Assembly: GCF_040645615.1 (NCBI RefSeq)
Contig: NZ_JBEYYO010000006.1
Coordinates: forward strand, 139,340 to 203,339
DNA from: Glycomyces sp040645615
Lineage (GTDB): Bacteria; Actinomycetota; Actinomycetes; Mycobacteriales; Micromonosporaceae
Direction: 5' to 3'
DNA length: 64,000 nt
This document shows positions 24,154 to 31,994 of the stretch, one piece after another. The notes beneath the pieces were generated by a model that worked only from the letters and a program-made list of their open reading frames with translations, made no database searches and was not told the DNA's origin. Positions within the stretch are counted from its first letter, which is position 1, and each line of letters opens with the position of its first letter. The translations under genes and the position numbers were made by a program.

Positions 24154-26316
24154 TCAGGTGTAGACGCCGAACTCGTAGAGCGAGTAGCCCCATTCGGTGG
24201 CCCGCTCGGTGCAGAGCACCCGCACGTACCGGCCCGAACCGCTGAGCTCGATGGTGTCCGCGCCGCCGTTGCCGCCGGTCACGGTGTGGATGGTGGTCCA
24301 GTTCGCGTTGTCGTCCGAGACCTGGATCTGGTAGCCGGTGGCGTAGGCGGTCTCCCACACCAGCTGCACGGCGTCGAAGTCCTCGCTCTGGCCCAGGTCG
24401 ACCGAGATCCACTGCTCCGGACCCCATTCGCTGGCCCAGCGGCTCGCCAGGTCGCCGTCGACGGCGAGCGCGGGCGTGTGGCCGCCCCACTCCTGGAAGG
24501 TGGACGCGTCGGCGTTCTTGCCCTGGGCGATGTTCTCGCCGTCCACATCGGGCAGAGTGACCTCGAAGGACCGGCTCTCGACGCCCACGTTGCCGTTGCC
24601 GTCCTCGACCCAGACGTAGAGCTTCCAGACCCCGAGGATCTCGGGGGCGCGGATCGAGATCGTGCCGTCGCCGTTCACGGTGTAGTCGGCCAGCAGCATG
24701 TCCCACGAGCCGTTCACGTAGGCGCTGTTGACCATCGGGATGTATTCGAGGGTGTCGCCGTCGGGGTCGGCGACGTCGAGGGTCACGGTGAACTCCTCGC
24801 CGCCCACGACCGGACCGTCGAGGCCGAGATCCATATCGGAGATCACCGGCGGGGTGTTCGACGGCGCGGTGCCGCCGAAGGCCTCGGTGACCGTGTAGTA
24901 CGACAGGCGCTTGTTGCCGCCGGGGATGAGGTTGAACCACACGCCTCCGAAGTCGCCCTCGGTGCCGAAGTGGAACAGGGTCGCGCCGAGCGCGACGCCC
25001 TCGTGGTCGGTGATGCACTCCCAGGCCTCGGTGTAGGCCGCGGCCTTCTCGACGTCGCCGGGCTCGTCGGGGACCCCGTTGGCGTCGTCGGGCACTTCCC
25101 ACTCACCGGCGGGCCCGCCCTCGGTGATGACGTAGGGCCGGTCGTAGCCGCCGTCGTTCCAGGCCTGCTCCACGCCGCAGATGTCCCCATAGGAGTTCAC
25201 CGCGAGGAGGTCCAGGTCGGGGGAGTTGGCCTCGTAGTACTCCCACGCGCCGGTCCACGCGTCGGTGGAGGTCACCGGGTGGTCGGCGTCGACGGCGTGG
25301 ATGGCCACGGCCACTTCGTTCACGAACGAGGTGTACGCGTGGCGCTGCGCCTCGACTTCGTCAGGGCCGTAGCAGTTCTGGAGGCCCAGCACCGACTCGT
25401 TGCCCACGTTCCACATGAGCACGCCCGGGTGCGACTTGTAGGTCTCGACCCAGCCGACGATGTCGGAAAGCGCCTGGGACTTGTAGGCGGTGTCGGTGGT
25501 GTAGTCGATGCAGCCGCCCGAGCCGGGTCCGCCGCCGGGCAGGAGCCAGAAGCCGAGCATGACCTTGATGTCGTGCTGCGCCGCCGAGTCCAGAAGGGGC
25601 AGTGAGGACGCGTCGGTGCCCCACGTGCGCAGCGTGTTCACGCCCATGTCCTTGAGCTGGGGCATGTACGTCGCGGCCTCGGCGGTGGACGGGCCCCAGG
25701 TGAGGCCCTTGACGGTGAACGGCTCGCCGTCCACGGTCAGCTGCCAGTTCCCCTGGCTGCCGACCACTTCCACGACGGACGGGCCGTCGGGGAGCTGGTT
25801 GCCCTCGCCCGCGACGCAGCCGAACACCTCGAAGCTCCACAGCGAGTAGCCGTAGCCCGAGCCGCGCTCGGTGCCTTGCATGCGGACGTACCGGCCGGTG
25901 GCGTCCAGGGCGATCGTGTCGGTGCCGCCGTCCCCGGCGGATTCGGTGTGGACGGTGGTCCAGTTCGAGCCGTCGGCCGAGACCTGGATCTGGTAGCCCT
26001 TGCCGAAGGCCCCTTCCCAGACCAGTTCGACGCGGTCGAGCTTGAACACGTCGCCGAGGTCGACCTGGATCCACTCGTCGTCGGCGAAGGCCGAGGACCA
26101 GCGGGTGTCGGGGTCGCCGTCGAACGCGTTCGAGGCGGGGTAGTAGTCGGGGTTCTCCTCGGACGAGGCCGAGGCCGGGCGCTGCTGCGAGAGCAGCGCG
26201 ACCTCTTCCTGCGCCTGTGCCGGACTCAGCGCGACGGCCCAGGCCGTGGCGGCGAAGAACAGCGCGGTGATGAGCGCGGTGGCCCTGCGGGCCTGCCGCG
26301 ACAGCGGCGATCTCAT
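24154..26316 (-). CDS. Secreted clan-A glycoside hydrolase with two F5/8-type carbohydrate-binding domains
   Basis: A 720-aa exported enzyme. The ATG at 26316 has AAAGGA upstream. Order: signal peptide 1-~36; discoidin/CBM32-like domain ~40-165; TIM-barrel hydrolase ~180-500 in the GH2 style, with acid/base E307 (WNVGNES) and nucleophile E399 (YVITEGGP); Ig-like domain ~510-605; second CBM32-like domain ~610-720. The two binding domains are alike (GYQIQVS, NWTT, GRYVR in both). The substrate is unknown; a beta-linked polysaccharide is likely. It is downstream of the beta-helix gene and controlled by the same LacI operator (inference). Confidence 0.85.
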   Translation of the reverse strand: MRSPLSRQARRATALITALFFAATAWAVALSPAQAQEEVALLSQQRPASASSEENPDYYPASNAFDGDPDTRWSSAFADDEWIQVDLGDVFKLDRVELVWEGAFGKGYQIQVSADGSNWTTVHTESAGDGGTDTIALDATGRYVRMQGTERGSGYGYSLWSFEVFGCVAGEGNQLPDGPSVVEVVGSQGNWQLTVDGEPFTVKGLTWGPSTAEAATYMPQLKDMGVNTLRTWGTDASSLPLLDSAAQHDIKVMLGFWLLPGGGPGSGGCIDYTTDTAYKSQALSDIVGWVETYKSHPGVLMWNVGNESVLGLQNCYGPDEVEAQRHAYTSFVNEVAVAIHAVDADHPVTSTDAWTGAWEYYEANSPDLDLLAVNSYGDICGVEQAWNDGGYDRPYVITEGGPAGEWEVPDDANGVPDEPGDVEKAAAYTEAWECITDHEGVALGATLFHFGTEGDFGGVWFNLIPGGNKRLSYYTVTEAFGGTAPSNTPPVISDMDLGLDGPVVGGEEFTVTLDVADPDGDTLEYIPMVNSAYVNGSWDMLLADYTVNGDGTISIRAPEILGVWKLYVWVEDGNGNVGVESRSFEVTLPDVDGENIAQGKNADASTFQEWGGHTPALAVDGDLASRWASEWGPEQWISVDLGQSEDFDAVQLVWETAYATGYQIQVSDDNANWTTIHTVTGGNGGADTIELSGSGRYVRVLCTERATEWGYSLYEFGVYT

Positions 26317-26342
26317 GTGCGTTCCTTTGCGGGGGAGGGGAT

Positions 26343-28193
26343 TCACGGGTAGCTCACCACGTAGCTGGTGAACACGGAGTCGTCGACCTGGTCGCCGGTC
26401 TCGTTGATGACGCGGCGGATGGTGCCCACCCCGCCGAGCGAGACGCTGACCAGGCTGGTGAAGCGCACGCCTTCACGTTCGGGCGCTTCGAAGGCGCGGT
26501 CGCAGATCACGCCGGGGTTGACGTTGAAGAACGAGTAGCCTCCGCCGCCCCACAGGGCGTGCTCGGCCACCCCGTCGTCCACTTTGTACGCGGCCCAGCC
26601 GAGTGCGGGAGCCGGGCGCCAAGTCGCGTTGTCCGGCGGGTCGTAGGGCAGCTCGCTCTGGAAGAAGTAGGTCCGGCCCCGCTCTCCGGCCCAGACCACC
26701 TGGTGCTCCTGGTAGTGCTCGGCGAAGAGCCCGTAGGAGGTCACGTCGTCCCCGTTGACCACCATGCCGGTGACGGCGGGGTTGACGTCCCACCCGATGC
26801 CCTCGCCGTGGTCGCCGCGCCACAGCCACAGGTGGTCGGTGATCACGTTGCGGCTGTTGATCTCCAGACTCGTGTGCGCCGCGCCCGGGTGCGCGCCGCC
26901 GATGCGGGCGAACAGGTCGTGCAGCGAGGTCGGGTCGGCGGCGTGGTCGGTCGAGGAGCCGGGAGTCCCGACCTGCACCAGCACGGCCGACTCCTGGGCG
27001 CCCGCGTCGATGAGCAGACCCGCGAGCACCACACCGTCCACATCGGCCACCGCGATCGCGGTCTGCCCGGCGGTGGGGATGATGGTCGCCAGGCCCAGGC
27101 CCAGCACCACGGTGCCGGGGGCGTCCACCTGGATCGTCTGGTCGAACTCGTAGACCCCGGGCGTGAACAGCAGGTGCCTGCCCTCGCTCAGCGCCTGGTT
27201 GACGGTGGCGGCGCTGGTGCCCGGCAGCACCACGTAGAACTCGGCGAGCGAGATCGAGCTGCCCTCAGGCGAACCGCCCTCCCAGCTCGTGCCCGAGACG
27301 TTCCGCCGGATCGCGGGCTTGAACACCCGGAACTCGCCGTCCGAGGCGATGTAGAGGAACGGCTTCTCGCGGATCACCGGAGTCGTGTCCACTGTGGTGT
27401 GTGAGGGGTCGGGGAAGTGGTGCGCGGGGGCGCCGTGGACGCCCACGAACACCATGTTCCACACCGAACCGGCCCAACCGCTTTGGAAGACCGAGTTGCG
27501 GGTGAAGAACTGCTGCTGGGAGCCGGAGACCACGGTCCCGGAGAAGCGCGAGTCGGCGAAGAACCCGCCCGAGGCCCAGCCTTCGTAGCCGTCCCACAGT
27601 TGCATTTCGAGCGTCTGGAGGTCGATGCGCCGGAACGGCGCGGCCTGTGAGACGGCCCAGCGGGCGATCTGCCCCTCGGGGTTTCTGACGGTGAGGTTCT
27701 CGGCCGAGCGCCAGAAGTTCTGCGTGGCGTTGCCCTTGTAGTTCGGGTCGCCCTGGTCGAGCCAGTCGGCCTCGACCCGCAGGTGTCCGTTGAGGACGGT
27801 GTCGCCCGGGAGGAGCCCGAGACCGGCGACCTGGGTGTAGAAGCGCAGGTCGATGTCGGCGCTGTAGGTGCCGGGGCGGAACAGGACCGCGTGCCGTTCG
27901 CGGCCGAACTGGTTGGTGCGCATCTGGTCGGTGATGGCGTCGACCGCGCTCTGGATCTCGGCGGCCGGAGTGGACTCGGAGAACACCAGGGTGTTCGGGC
28001 CGAGGTCGGGGTCGAACGCGTCGGTGGGGTCGAGCATGCCCGGGTGCGCGGCGCAGTCGTCCGCGTCTGCTTCCTGGGCTTGGGCGATCACGCCGCCGAG
28101 GCCGAGGCCCGCGGTGACGGCGGCGGCAGCGGCCCCGCCGAGGGCGACGCGGCGGCCGACGCCGCGGCCGGGGGTTGGGAGTTGTTCCTGCAT
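26343..28193 (-). CDS. Secreted right-handed beta-helix protein (GH55/pectate-lyase-like fold)
   Basis: A 616-aa protein with a twin-arginine-like signal (GVGRRVALGG then an Ala-rich core, cleavage near residue 40). The start at 28193 follows TTGGAGG; the longer frame to 29222 would run over the operator and the divergent gene. Repeated parallel beta-helix strands are evident (VLFRPGTYSADIDLRFYTQV, VLGLGLATIIPTAG, VADVDGVVLAG, SLGGVGTIRRVIN). Close relatives are often labelled adenylyl cyclase or F5/8 protein, which the sequence does not support. A role in glucan binding or cleavage is inference. First gene of the three-gene secreted module. Confidence 0.8.
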   Translation of the reverse strand: MQEQLPTPGRGVGRRVALGGAAAAAVTAGLGLGGVIAQAQEADADDCAAHPGMLDPTDAFDPDLGPNTLVFSESTPAAEIQSAVDAITDQMRTNQFGRERHAVLFRPGTYSADIDLRFYTQVAGLGLLPGDTVLNGHLRVEADWLDQGDPNYKGNATQNFWRSAENLTVRNPEGQIARWAVSQAAPFRRIDLQTLEMQLWDGYEGWASGGFFADSRFSGTVVSGSQQQFFTRNSVFQSGWAGSVWNMVFVGVHGAPAHHFPDPSHTTVDTTPVIREKPFLYIASDGEFRVFKPAIRRNVSGTSWEGGSPEGSSISLAEFYVVLPGTSAATVNQALSEGRHLLFTPGVYEFDQTIQVDAPGTVVLGLGLATIIPTAGQTAIAVADVDGVVLAGLLIDAGAQESAVLVQVGTPGSSTDHAADPTSLHDLFARIGGAHPGAAHTSLEINSRNVITDHLWLWRGDHGEGIGWDVNPAVTGMVVNGDDVTSYGLFAEHYQEHQVVWAGERGRTYFFQSELPYDPPDNATWRPAPALGWAAYKVDDGVAEHALWGGGGYSFFNVNPGVICDRAFEAPEREGVRFTSLVSVSLGGVGTIRRVINETGDQVDDSVFTSYVVSYP

Positions 28194-28248
28194 GTGCGCC
28201 TCCAAGGAGGATCGGAACGATGAGCTTCTGTCGGGAAATTCTTGGTAC

Positions 28249-28272
28249 ATATGGGAGAGCGCTCTCCCATAT
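28249..28272. promoter_or_regulatory. Perfect 24-bp LacI/CelR-type operator
   Basis: A perfect palindrome with core TGGGAGAGCGCTCTCCCA (28252-28269). It lies 56 bases upstream of the beta-helix gene start and resembles the TGGGAGCGCTCCCA boxes bound by CebR/CelR-type LacI regulators of cellulose and cellobiose genes, with two extra base pairs in the middle. Confidence 0.85.
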
Positions 28273-28370
28273 CGCCATGCTAAACCGGTCATTTCGAGAT
28301 TGTCAAGTACTTCGATATCTTGATATGCGGCCGAAATTTCGGGCACCGCAGGAGGTTTCGCCGCGTTCGC

Positions 28371-28412
28371 ATGGGAGAGCGATTTCCAAGAATGTGCTAT
28401 AACTTGGCGATG
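28371..28412 (+). promoter_or_regulatory. Predicted leaderless promoter with degenerate operator for the LacI-type regulator
   Basis: ATGGGAGAGCGATTTCC (28371-28387) matches the left arm of the 28249-28272 operator, with a degenerate right arm, and covers the expected -35. TATAAC (28398-28403) is a clear -10, six bases before the ATG at 28410. This predicts an autoregulated leaderless mRNA. Confidence 0.6.
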
Positions 28413-29441
28413 AGCGCTGATCCCTCTCCCACGCTTGAGGACGTGGCCCGCGTCGCCGGGGTCTCCCGGGCGACGGTCTCGCGCGTCGTCAACCAGACGC
28501 GCAACGTGGCCCCCGAGATCCAGGAGGTCGTGTTCCGCGCGGTCGAGGCCACCGGCTACGTGCCGAACCGCGCCGCGCGGTCGCTGGTGACCCGCCGCAG
28601 CGAGGCCGTGGGCGTGGTCGTGGCGGGCACGAACCTCTCCGACAGCCTCCATGCTGGACAGTTCCTCACCGACCCGTTCTTCGGCAGGCTCCTCACCGGC
28701 ATCATCGGCGCGCTCAAGCCGCGCGGGATCTTCCCGGCTTTGATGCTCGCCGAGAACGAGGCCGACGACGTGGCGATCACCGCGTACTTCAAGCAGGGCA
28801 ACGCCGACGGCGCGCTGCTCATCTCGACCTACCCCGACGAGCGGCTCCCCGAACTCCTCGCCGGGGTCGGGCGCCCCTCGGTCCGCTTCGCGCGGCCCGC
28901 GCGCCCGGCACCGGTGAGCTATGTGGACCTCGCGCATCGCGAAGGCGGACGTATGGCCGCCGAACACCTTGCGTCCCTGGGCAAGCGAAGGCCGGTAGCG
29001 GTGAGCGGCCCGCTGGAGATCCCCGCGTCGCTGGAGCGCCAGGCCGGCTACGAGGAGGGCTGGGCCCGGCACGGCTGCGCGTTCGTGCCCACCGCCGAGG
29101 GCGGATTCACCTACGACAGCGGTGAACTGGCGATGAAGGACCTGCTCGACCGCGCGCCCGACCTGGACGCGGTGTTCGCCGCGAGCGACCTCATGGCGCA
29201 GGGCGCGATCCACGCGCTGCACGACGCGGGCCGCGACGTCCCCGGCGACGTGGCCGTGGTCGGCTTCGACGACAGCGCCCCGGCCCGGATCAGCCGCCCT
29301 TCGATCACCACGATCCGCCAGCCCCTCGAAGCGATGGCCGCCGAGATGGTCCGCCTGCTCCTCGAACGCATCGACCAGCCCTCGCCCGAGCCCACGTCGG
29401 TGATCTTCGACCCCGAACTCATCGTCCGCGAATCGGCCTGA
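28410..29441 (+). CDS. LacI-family regulator of the secreted carbohydrate module
   Basis: A 343-aa repressor: HTH at residues ~8-55 (TLEDVARVAGVSRATVSRVV) and an effector domain (VGVVVAGTNL, DAVFAASDLMAQGAI, VAVVGFDDSAPA, SITTIRQPLE). It is divergent from the three secreted-protein genes, with the perfect 24-bp operator nearer to them and a degenerate copy in its own promoter. The effector is likely an oligosaccharide released by the secreted enzymes (inference). No sugar transporter gene adjoins it. Confidence 0.93.
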   Translation: MSADPSPTLEDVARVAGVSRATVSRVVNQTRNVAPEIQEVVFRAVEATGYVPNRAARSLVTRRSEAVGVVVAGTNLSDSLHAGQFLTDPFFGRLLTGIIGALKPRGIFPALMLAENEADDVAITAYFKQGNADGALLISTYPDERLPELLAGVGRPSVRFARPARPAPVSYVDLAHREGGRMAAEHLASLGKRRPVAVSGPLEIPASLERQAGYEEGWARHGCAFVPTAEGGFTYDSGELAMKDLLDRAPDLDAVFAASDLMAQGAIHALHDAGRDVPGDVAVVGFDDSAPARISRPSITTIRQPLEAMAAEMVRLLLERIDQPSPEPTSVIFDPELIVRESA

Positions 29442-29509
29442 ATCGAGCCGGTGGCGCAGGGCCGCTACCGTCGACGCATGCCCGCGAACCCTCGCTATCC
29501 GGTGCGCCC

Positions 29510-30217
29510 ATGACCCGCTGGATTCCCGCCGCCGACTGGTGGGTCGAACTCGCCCTCGTCCCGGCCGCGCTCGGCACGATCTTCTGGTCGCTGTGGTACC
29601 AGGCGTACCTGTCCCCGCCCGGCGGCCAATACGGTGTGGGCGCAGGGATTCTCGCGGGGCTGTGGTTCATCGTGTTCTGCCTGGTCGACATCCAGCGCTT
29701 CCGCCACCGCGCCGCGATCCTCCTCATCGTCCCGCTCGCGCTCCCGGTCGGCCTGGCATGGTCGGCAGTGGACGATCTGGCCATGTATCAGCGCGGCGTG
29801 GTCGAAGACTGCCCGGTGAGCGACGAGTACACCTACCAGGTCTCGAACAAGTTCGGCACCCACTGGGAGACCAGGTACATATTGGACTGCGAACAGGGCG
29901 AGGCCGAGGTCACCTTCGCCGCGGCGGCCCCGGAGGAGTCGTACGACACCGATGGGGAATCCGACTACGACCTCGACAGTGATTACGACAATGACTACGA
30001 CTGGGATTCGGGCTACGACGCCGAGTACACCTGGGACGACGGCCCCACGTCCTATGAGGTCGAATACGACCCCCTCGGCATCCTGAAGGCCCGCACCGGC
30101 GACTACATGAGCGAAGGCGACAAGAACCCGGCGGGTGCGCTTTACTTCGCGGGCTTCCTCGCCTTGGCCGCGATCGGGGTGCGCCTATACGCGGTCCACG
30201 CCAGGGAACACGGCTGA
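29510..30217 (+). CDS. Membrane protein with an acidic Asp/Tyr-rich extracytoplasmic segment
   Basis: A 235-aa protein with three N-terminal helices (about residues 10-33, 40-60, 68-88), a long loop and a fourth helix (~208-228). The loop has two cysteines (near residues 101 and 126) and a low-complexity run (about 143-178) of repeated DYD, DSDYD and DNDYD units, highly negative. I recognise no family. The acidic run could bind calcium or simply be disordered. It is monocistronic by spacing. Confidence 0.65.
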   Translation: MTRWIPAADWWVELALVPAALGTIFWSLWYQAYLSPPGGQYGVGAGILAGLWFIVFCLVDIQRFRHRAAILLIVPLALPVGLAWSAVDDLAMYQRGVVEDCPVSDEYTYQVSNKFGTHWETRYILDCEQGEAEVTFAAAAPEESYDTDGESDYDLDSDYDNDYDWDSGYDAEYTWDDGPTSYEVEYDPLGILKARTGDYMSEGDKNPAGALYFAGFLALAAIGVRLYAVHAREHG

Positions 30218-30339
30218 GAGACCCGGCATCCATCTGGGTGCTCGGGTGTCAGGAGCGTCGTGCGTTCCCACCCGGCCCTCCATGACGCGGGTGCGGGCGC
30301 CTGGATCGCCGCCTTCCGCCTGCCGGACCGGCCGCCTGG

Positions 30340-30354
30340 CACAATACGCCCGTG
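30340..30354 (+). promoter_or_regulatory. Predicted -10 of a leaderless Nudix gene
   Basis: CACAAT (30340-30345) is six bases before the GTG at 30352, with no RBS between. The -35 is weak. Confidence 0.4.
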
Positions 30355-30888
30355 CCCATCACCATCGCCCACCTTCGCGACCAGCTCGACGCCTATCTCG
30401 AACGCTGGCCAGGCGACGCCGCCGAGATCGCCCCGCTCCTCGCGCTCGACTCGCCGGCGGGCTTCGACCGCGCCACGATGCCCGGCCACGTCACGGCCTC
30501 GGCGATCGTCCTCAACCCCTCCGGCGAGGTGCTCCTCATCCACCACAAGGCGATCGGCCGCTGGTTCCAGCCCGGCGGCCATCTCGACCCCGCCGACCCC
30601 ACCCTCCCGGCCGCCGCGCGCCGCGAAGCCGCCGAGGAAACCGGCATCGCCCCGGCCGACCTCCACCTGGCCGACCCCGCCCCGATCCACATCGACATCC
30701 ACCCCATCCCCGCCAACCCCCGCAAACACGAAGGCCCCCACCACCACTACGACATCCGCTACGCCTTCCACACCCCTACAGCCACTCTCAATCCCAACAA
30801 ACGAGAAGTCCTAGCGGCCGAATGGCGCCCACCAACCGACCTCGACAACCCCGCCTTCGTCAAGCGAGTCCAGGCCATCCGGGGCTAG
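30352..30888 (+). CDS. Nudix hydrolase
   Basis: A 178-aa Nudix enzyme that hydrolyses a nucleoside diphosphate linked to some other group. The Nudix box is GGHLDPADPTLPAAARREAA then EETGI (residues ~82-108); it has Asp instead of the first Glu and one extra residue in the helix, as in a common subfamily. A helical N-terminal region of ~45 residues precedes the domain. Substrate unknown. The GTG start fits a leaderless promoter. The stop overlaps the convergent gene by four bases. Confidence 0.88.
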   Translation: MPITIAHLRDQLDAYLERWPGDAAEIAPLLALDSPAGFDRATMPGHVTASAIVLNPSGEVLLIHHKAIGRWFQPGGHLDPADPTLPAAARREAAEETGIAPADLHLADPAPIHIDIHPIPANPRKHEGPHHHYDIRYAFHTPTATLNPNKREVLAAEWRPPTDLDNPAFVKRVQAIRG

Positions 30889-31994
30889 TACGCCTGGACC
30901 GCGCGGTAGTGGTCGACGATGTGCTGCTGGAGCAGCTCGCCGAACCCGGCCTGGTGGATGCGCGCGGCGAGCGCCCCGGGTTCGAGCCGGAGTGACGCAG
31001 CGGTCGCCTCCAGGTGCCACTGGTGCTCGGCGAGCGCGTCGAGCAGCCGGGCGCGGCGAAGCTGCGTCTCCGACAGCCGGTACGACCGGAGGTAGGCGAG
31101 CGTGCCGTCCTCATGCGTGATCGCCTCGCCCACATGGCCTTCCGGACGCATCAGGTCCGTGGGCCTGAACCCGTGCAGCGCGTACTCGCCCATCCGATAC
31201 TGCTCGTGGAACCGGCTTGCGGCCCCGATCAGCCCGGCCGCCATCGTCGCGTCGTGGAAGGCCGCCCACTCGGCCTCGGCGGTCGCGACCCGTGCCCGCA
31301 GTTCCTCCACTGTGGTCACCGACGACTCGTCGATCCGGGCCTCGAACTCGCCGACCGCCCGGTGCGTCAGCGCATAGCGATAGATCAGTTCGCTGTAGTG
31401 GTCCTCGATCAATGTCGCGTGCAACGCCCGGTAGTCGTCGGGATGCGGCGTGACCAGCACCCCCGCGAGGGCGTCGGCGGTGTACACCAGCACCCCGCAC
31501 TGCCCGGGGTAGATCTCGAAGACGCGCAGCGCCTCCCGCAGACCGGTCATGTCCTCACCCGTACGGCGCGGCGTCTCAGCATTCGGCAGTCCGCGCCTGA
31601 ACGCCTCCGGTCGCCATGCGGGCCAAGCGATCTCGGGCGACATGAACGTCAGCGGCAGGTACGACTCCAGCGCCACGCGGTGCGGTACGAACCGCACCCG
31701 GGTGCGGCGGCCGAGCTTCGTCGGCGGCTTCCGCGAACGCCGCACCGTGTTGGCGGCCATCTGGAGTGCGCTCCCGTACGCGGGCACGGCGGTGCCGTCG
31801 CCGGTCCATTCGGCGATGAGGCCGTGCGGCGCATACCAGCAGCCGCGCATCTTCTCGTACACAATGGAATCCCGTGCCGCCGGGTGCAGCCGCAGCGACT
31901 CGATCGGCTCGGGCCGCACCAGCGGCACCAACCGGATCCCGCCCCACACCTGGCCGGGGCGCGTCTTGAGGCCCGTGAACGTCAACCGCGTCAT
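30885..31994 (-). CDS. ARPP-2-like domain protein, coupled to a TROVE/vWA-like protein
   Basis: A 369-aa soluble protein. The opening (MTRLTFTGLKTRPGQVWGGI, then RLVPLVRPEPI) and the central FEIYPGQCGVLVYTADA, TPHPDDYRALHATLIEDHYS segments match what I recall of ARPP-2 (ARG/rhodanese-phosphatase-associated protein) domains. The C-terminal ~60 residues look like a Fis-type HTH (LLDALAEHQWHLEATAASL). Its ATG overlaps the TGA of the upstream gene (ATGA), so the pair is probably co-translated. Such proteins have been linked by comparative genomics to RNA-repair or stress contexts; no activity is proven. Confidence 0.65.
   Translation of the reverse strand: MTRLTFTGLKTRPGQVWGGIRLVPLVRPEPIESLRLHPAARDSIVYEKMRGCWYAPHGLIAEWTGDGTAVPAYGSALQMAANTVRRSRKPPTKLGRRTRVRFVPHRVALESYLPLTFMSPEIAWPAWRPEAFRRGLPNAETPRRTGEDMTGLREALRVFEIYPGQCGVLVYTADALAGVLVTPHPDDYRALHATLIEDHYSELIYRYALTHRAVGEFEARIDESSVTTVEELRARVATAEAEWAAFHDATMAAGLIGAASRFHEQYRMGEYALHGFRPTDLMRPEGHVGEAITHEDGTLAYLRSYRLSETQLRRARLLDALAEHQWHLEATAASLRLEPGALAARIHQAGFGELLQQHIVDHYRAVQAY

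Noticed and set aside
26343..28193. Adenylyl cyclase annotation for the beta-helix protein
   Set aside because: Relatives carry this label, but the sequence shows only beta-helix repeats and no cyclase catalytic motif.
28194..29222. N-terminal extension of the beta-helix gene frame
   Set aside because: It would run antisense through the lacI gene and over the 24-bp operator; the start at 28193 has a good RBS and signal peptide.
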